Part shown: positions 7,707-10,000 of the stretch, in pieces
Position numbering within the stretch: the first letter of the stretch is position 1
Layout of the letters: each line of letters begins with the position of its first letter
NCBI RefSeq assembly: GCF_020217005.1
Contig: NZ_JAIWOI010000228.1
Span: 1-10,000 of the forward strand
Reading direction: 5' to 3'
Source: Rheinheimera sp.
GTDB lineage: Bacteria; Pseudomonadota; Gammaproteobacteria; Enterobacterales; Alteromonadaceae
DNA length: 10,000 bases
Notes under the pieces: model-generated
What the model was told of the DNA's origin: nothing
The model's database searches: none
The model's input: only the letters and a program-made list of their open reading frames with translations
Position numbers and translations under genes: made by a program

Positions 7707-7732
7707 TGAAGGCCCTATAATGAGGGCCTTCA
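7707..7732. other. Perfect 10-bp hairpin between GT2 and GT4 genes
   Basis: TGAAGGCCCT and AGGGCCTTCA are exact complements separated by ATAATG. The stem occupies much of the 55-nt gap after the GT2 stop. No run of T follows the stem on either strand, so it is not a standard intrinsic terminator. It could be a partial terminator, an RNA processing site or a 3'-end stabiliser that sets the ratio of GT25-GT2 to GT4-WaaA-KdkA transcript. Confidence 0.6.
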
Positions 7733-7737
7733 AGCTG

Positions 7738-8526
7738 TTATCCCTTCACTTGCTTAGCTTTTGCATCAGCCACCATAGTGGCCAAAGCGGCGTATTTATG
7801 AAACGCATACTGGCCCAGCACTATCGCCATCAGTAAACCACGCCAACCGTCGAGGAAACCCAAACGCAGCACATATTGCTGAATAAAGTCGGTGAAAAAA
7901 CGCAGAATGGCAAAACCCAAACTGGCCTTTTTACCACGGGCGAATTTATCTTCAGCACCTAAACAGGCATATTTCACATGCTTTTCCTGACAATGCTGAT
8001 AACTTCGCCAGCTGTGGTGAATAATGGCCGATTTTAATACCCGCACTTTTTCATAGGGTAACAATAGGGTTTCGTGCACCTGACGATCTTTAAAGCTGGC
8101 ACCTGTTTTTAGAAATAATTTACCCTGCGGAGTGGAGTAACGACCATGTTTCAGCAACTTGCCAAAAAAGTAAGTGTGCCATGGCATTTTGATAAAGTTG
8201 GCGTCTAAATCAGGCTCTGCCAATACCTGATCAATTTCCACTTTCAGCTCAGGTGTTAACACTTCGTCGGCGTCTATGCTCAATACCCAGTCATGTTCAC
8301 ACCAGGCTAAAGCACGGTTACGCTGCGGGCCAAAGCCTGGCCAGTCGGTTTGATAGACTTTGTCGGCGTACTTTTCTGCTATTTCTACTGTTCTGTCTTT
8401 ACTGCCGGAGTCGACCACTATCAGTTGATCAACCCAGCCAGCAAGCGACTTTAAACAAGCTTCAATACGGTCTTCTTCATTGCAGGAGATAACAAAACAG
8501 GAAATTTTACGGCTGCGCATGCTCAT
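7738..8526 (-). CDS. GT2 family glycosyltransferase, KdtX/WaaE-like
   Basis: A 262-residue inverting GT-A glycosyltransferase. Visible elements are ISCFVISCNEEDRI (8-21), VVDSGSKDRTVEIA (37-50), the WPGFGPQRNRAL block (62-73) typical of the KdtX/LgtF/WaaE group, and the metal-binding DAD in SIDADEVL (83-90; Asp85, Asp87). HETLL (151-155) matches the catalytic region. In Haemophilus and Klebsiella relatives, this group adds beta-1,4-glucose to heptose I of the inner core; the same acceptor here is inference. The start overlaps the GT25 stop by 4 nt (ATGA), with AGGACGAGG just upstream. Met3 (8520) has equally good spacing to the GAGG and cannot be excluded. Confidence 0.87.
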   Translation of the reverse strand: MSMRSRKISCFVISCNEEDRIEACLKSLAGWVDQLIVVDSGSKDRTVEIAEKYADKVYQTDWPGFGPQRNRALAWCEHDWVLSIDADEVLTPELKVEIDQVLAEPDLDANFIKMPWHTYFFGKLLKHGRYSTPQGKLFLKTGASFKDRQVHETLLLPYEKVRVLKSAIIHHSWRSYQHCQEKHVKYACLGAEDKFARGKKASLGFAILRFFTDFIQQYVLRLGFLDGWRGLLMAIVLGQYAFHKYAALATMVADAKAKQVKG

Positions 8527-9302
8527 ACCTCGTCCTGCTTGGCTGGGGTAAATTGTACCTTCGACAGATCACCAGACAGATGATTATTGCGGATAGATTT
8601 CAGCTGGAACCTGTATTTCAGATTACGCCAAAACGAAGTACCGCCTTTGCGGGTGCCGCCACTCATTTTGTCTATTTCGCTTTCAAACCGGCTGGCCGAC
8701 CATAAACGGTAAGGCAAGATTGAATACACAGTCAGGTTTAGCTCTGGGTAAAACTGCAGATCAACATCCACAGGGCGAAAAAACTTAGGCCGACTCAACA
8801 GCTTTTTTGCACCTTGCAGCGTTAAGGCATAACCCGTGGTGCAGTTCGGAACTTTGGCAAAATTCACTAGTTGATAACCATCACCCAGATCTTTTTTCTG
8901 CTCGCCAGTGCCTGCTCTGTCATCGGCTAATTTGATCATATCCCAGTGGTTTAATTGGCTGATTTTTTCCAGTACGGTCAGAAACTCAGGCTCTAAATCG
9001 ATATCGTCTTCCAGAATAAAGGCCATGGCGATATTTTCATCCACCATACGCTGCCATAAAGTGCGGTGACTTAAATAACAGCCAATTTCGCCTGGTGACA
9101 AAGGACGGCGGAATTTCTTCTGGTTTAATGCAGGATCATAACAAGCCGCTACTTCAGCCTGGCTGAGGTTTTTGCCATAAATAGCACTGAAGCGTTCAGC
9201 GTCCAAACCCAGCTTATGCAGCTGTTTTTTGGCTGACTCATAACGCTCAGGGTTGGAGTCCAGATTAATTAACCAGATTGGGTATCCTGCAAACTGTCCC
9301 AT
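8523..9302 (-). CDS. GT25 family LPS glycosyltransferase
   Basis: A 259-residue protein with the GT25 layout: IWLINLDSNPERYES (9-23), then PLSPGEIGCYLSH (67-79), the family's best signature, and the acidic FILEDDIDL (95-103; Glu98, Asp99, Asp100), a DxD-like metal site. A PVDVDL motif (177-182) and a basic C-terminus follow. Relatives (LpsA, LgtB/E, Lex2B types) add galactose or glucose to lipooligosaccharide; the sugar and linkage here are not readable. The ATG at 9302 is preferred because it places IWLINLD near the N-terminus and has GGAAG 6 nt upstream. It is the first gene of the minus-strand cluster and is coupled to the GT2 gene by ATGA. Confidence 0.87.
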   Translation of the reverse strand: MGQFAGYPIWLINLDSNPERYESAKKQLHKLGLDAERFSAIYGKNLSQAEVAACYDPALNQKKFRRPLSPGEIGCYLSHRTLWQRMVDENIAMAFILEDDIDLEPEFLTVLEKISQLNHWDMIKLADDRAGTGEQKKDLGDGYQLVNFAKVPNCTTGYALTLQGAKKLLSRPKFFRPVDVDLQFYPELNLTVYSILPYRLWSASRFESEIDKMSGGTRKGGTSFWRNLKYRFQLKSIRNNHLSGDLSKVQFTPAKQDEV

Positions 9303-9308
9303 GTTTTT

Positions 9309-9313
9309 CTTCC
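9309..9313 (-). promoter_or_regulatory. Ribosome binding site for the GT25 gene
   Basis: GGAAG on the minus strand lies 6 nt before the ATG at 9302. It supports this start over a TTG-initiated extension from 9425 that would add 41 residues without resemblance to the family. Confidence 0.5.
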
Positions 9314-9337
9314 ACTTTATTCTGCTTCTGTGCAACG

Positions 9338-9343
9338 ATTTTA
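9338..9343 (-). promoter_or_regulatory. Possible -10 element for the LPS gene cluster
   Basis: TAAAAT on the minus strand, 36 nt before the GT25 start, matches five of six bases of a sigma-70 -10 box. No good -35 sequence lies 16-18 nt upstream, so the assignment is weak. Confidence 0.25.
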
Positions 9344-9439
9344 CCTGAACGCCTTCTAAAGACAGAGCTTTTTTTCCCGCAATGCCGCTGAAGACAGGGC
9401 ACATACAGAAAAAGTTCTTTTGCAATAACTAAGATCCGT

Positions 9440-9445
9440 TAAAAT
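9440..9445 (+). promoter_or_regulatory. Possible -10 element for gmhA
   Basis: TAAAAT on the plus strand ends 32 nt before the gmhA start. The only -35-like hexamer, TTGCAA at 9420, is 14 nt away, which is too short for a standard promoter. A divergent promoter region is expected here from gene orientation. Confidence 0.3.
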
Positions 9446-9477
9446 GCCTTCAATCACAGAGCTAAACAGAGCCTCCT

Positions 9478-10000
9478 ATGTCAGATTTAAAACAAAGCTT
9501 TTTAGATAGTTTGAAACGTCACCGTGACGCCTTTGCCACAGTAGAAGCCTATCACGAGCAAGCCATGCAGCTGTTGGACGCAGTACAAAACTGCTTAAAA
9601 CAAGGCGGTAAAGTGGTATGGATGGGCAATGGCGGCAGCGCGGCTGACAGCCAGCATTTAGCAGCTGAATTTATGGTGCGTTACAAAGCAGAACGTGGCC
9701 CGCTGGCTTCTATCGCCTTAACAACAGACACATCTATTCTGACAGCCCACGCCAACGACTACCATTTTGACAGCGTGTTTGAGCGTCAGGTGTTAGGTTT
9801 AGTCCGCCCACAAGACGTGGTGATTGGCCTGACAACTTCTGGCAAAAGCCCAAATATCAATTTAGCTTTAAAAGCCGCCAATGACTTAGGTGCTTTCACA
9901 GTTGCCCTGACGGGTCGTGATGGTGGTTTAGTCAAAGACATCGCCAAACTGCCTATTATCGTGAAAAACGACGAAACCGCCCGGATTCAGGAAGTGCATA
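9478..10000 (+). CDS. gmhA: Sedoheptulose-7-phosphate isomerase (partial, 3' end cut off)
   Basis: The first 174 of about 195 residues of a SIS-domain isomerase. GmhA converts sedoheptulose 7-phosphate to D-glycero-D-manno-heptose 7-phosphate in the cytoplasm, the first step toward the ADP-heptose of the LPS inner core. GNGGSAADSQH (50-60) with the H-x3-E pair His60/Glu64, ALTTDTSIL (80-88) and TTSGKSPNI (119-127) are diagnostic. The ALTTDTSIL block favours GmhA over its paralogue DiaA. ARIQEVH (168-174) carries Gln171, a zinc ligand in known GmhA structures; the last ligand, expected 8 residues later, lies beyond the window. It is divergent from the LPS glycosyltransferase genes. The ribosome binding site is weak: GAG 6 nt before ATG, with pyrimidine-rich CCTCCT between. 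Confidence 0.9.
   Translation, partial: MSDLKQSFLDSLKRHRDAFATVEAYHEQAMQLLDAVQNCLKQGGKVVWMGNGGSAADSQHLAAEFMVRYKAERGPLASIALTTDTSILTAHANDYHFDSVFERQVLGLVRPQDVVIGLTTSGKSPNINLALKAANDLGAFTVALTGRDGGLVKDIAKLPIIVKNDETARIQEVH

Noticed and set aside
7683..7733. N-terminal extension of the GT4 protein by 17 residues
   Set aside because: It starts at a TTG and encodes the hairpin sequence; MKILHVMVSR at 7682 is a typical GT4 beginning.
9303..9425. N-terminal extension of the GT25 protein by 41 residues
   Set aside because: It begins with TTG, has no family resemblance, and runs through the region expected to hold the promoter. The ATG at 9302 has a ribosome binding site and fits the family start.
9357..9457. 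Short minus-strand frame (GTG at 9457, about 33 codons) with AGGAGG upstream
   Set aside because: The AGGAGG is 14 nt from the GTG, too far, and the peptide has no recognisable feature; it is probably the chance complement of the bases before gmhA.

Overview
The window looks like an ordinary chromosomal segment of a Gram-negative gammaproteobacterium. Evidence for this is an LPS inner-core gene cluster with a Kdo transferase and a Haemophilus/Vibrio-type Kdo kinase, a heptose-pathway isomerase, and an outer-membrane beta-barrel protein ending in phenylalanine. Base composition looks close to balanced by eye. The gene types and protein style suggest the Alteromonadales/Rheinheimera area, but that placement is a guess from memory and not a computed result. 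I see no insertion sequence, CRISPR array, tRNA or rRNA.

Left part, plus strand (1-2817): four tightly packed genes that look like one operon. They are the 3' end of an amidohydrolase (family 3/YtcJ-like) with an unusual Cys/His-rich tail, a DoxX-family membrane protein, a YoaK/DUF1275 membrane protein, and an alginate-export-like outer-membrane barrel. The last three are joined by 4-nt and 1-nt start/stop overlaps. The shared job of this set is not evident. A small periplasmic cupin (2823-3278, minus strand) converges on it with only 5 nt between the stop codons.

Right part, minus strand (9302 down to 3419): a run of genes read leftwards. They are a GT25 LPS glycosyltransferase, a GT2 glycosyltransferase resembling KdtX/WaaE, a GT4 glycosyltransferase, one long ORF that fuses WaaA (Kdo transferase) to KdkA (Kdo 4-kinase), and an HI0933/YhiN flavoprotein. 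The genes overlap or lie a few nt apart, except for a 55-nt gap between GT2 and GT4 that holds a perfect 10-bp hairpin. Together they should attach Kdo to lipid A, phosphorylate it and extend the inner core. Divergent from this cluster, at the right edge, is the start of gmhA (sedoheptulose-7-phosphate isomerase), the first step toward the ADP-heptose used in the same core.

The most notable item is the in-frame WaaA-KdkA fusion, which puts two consecutive inner-core steps in one membrane-anchored polypeptide. Apart from this the window is mostly housekeeping envelope biology. The only non-coding stretches of note are 3279-3418 and 9303-9477, both under 300 bases.
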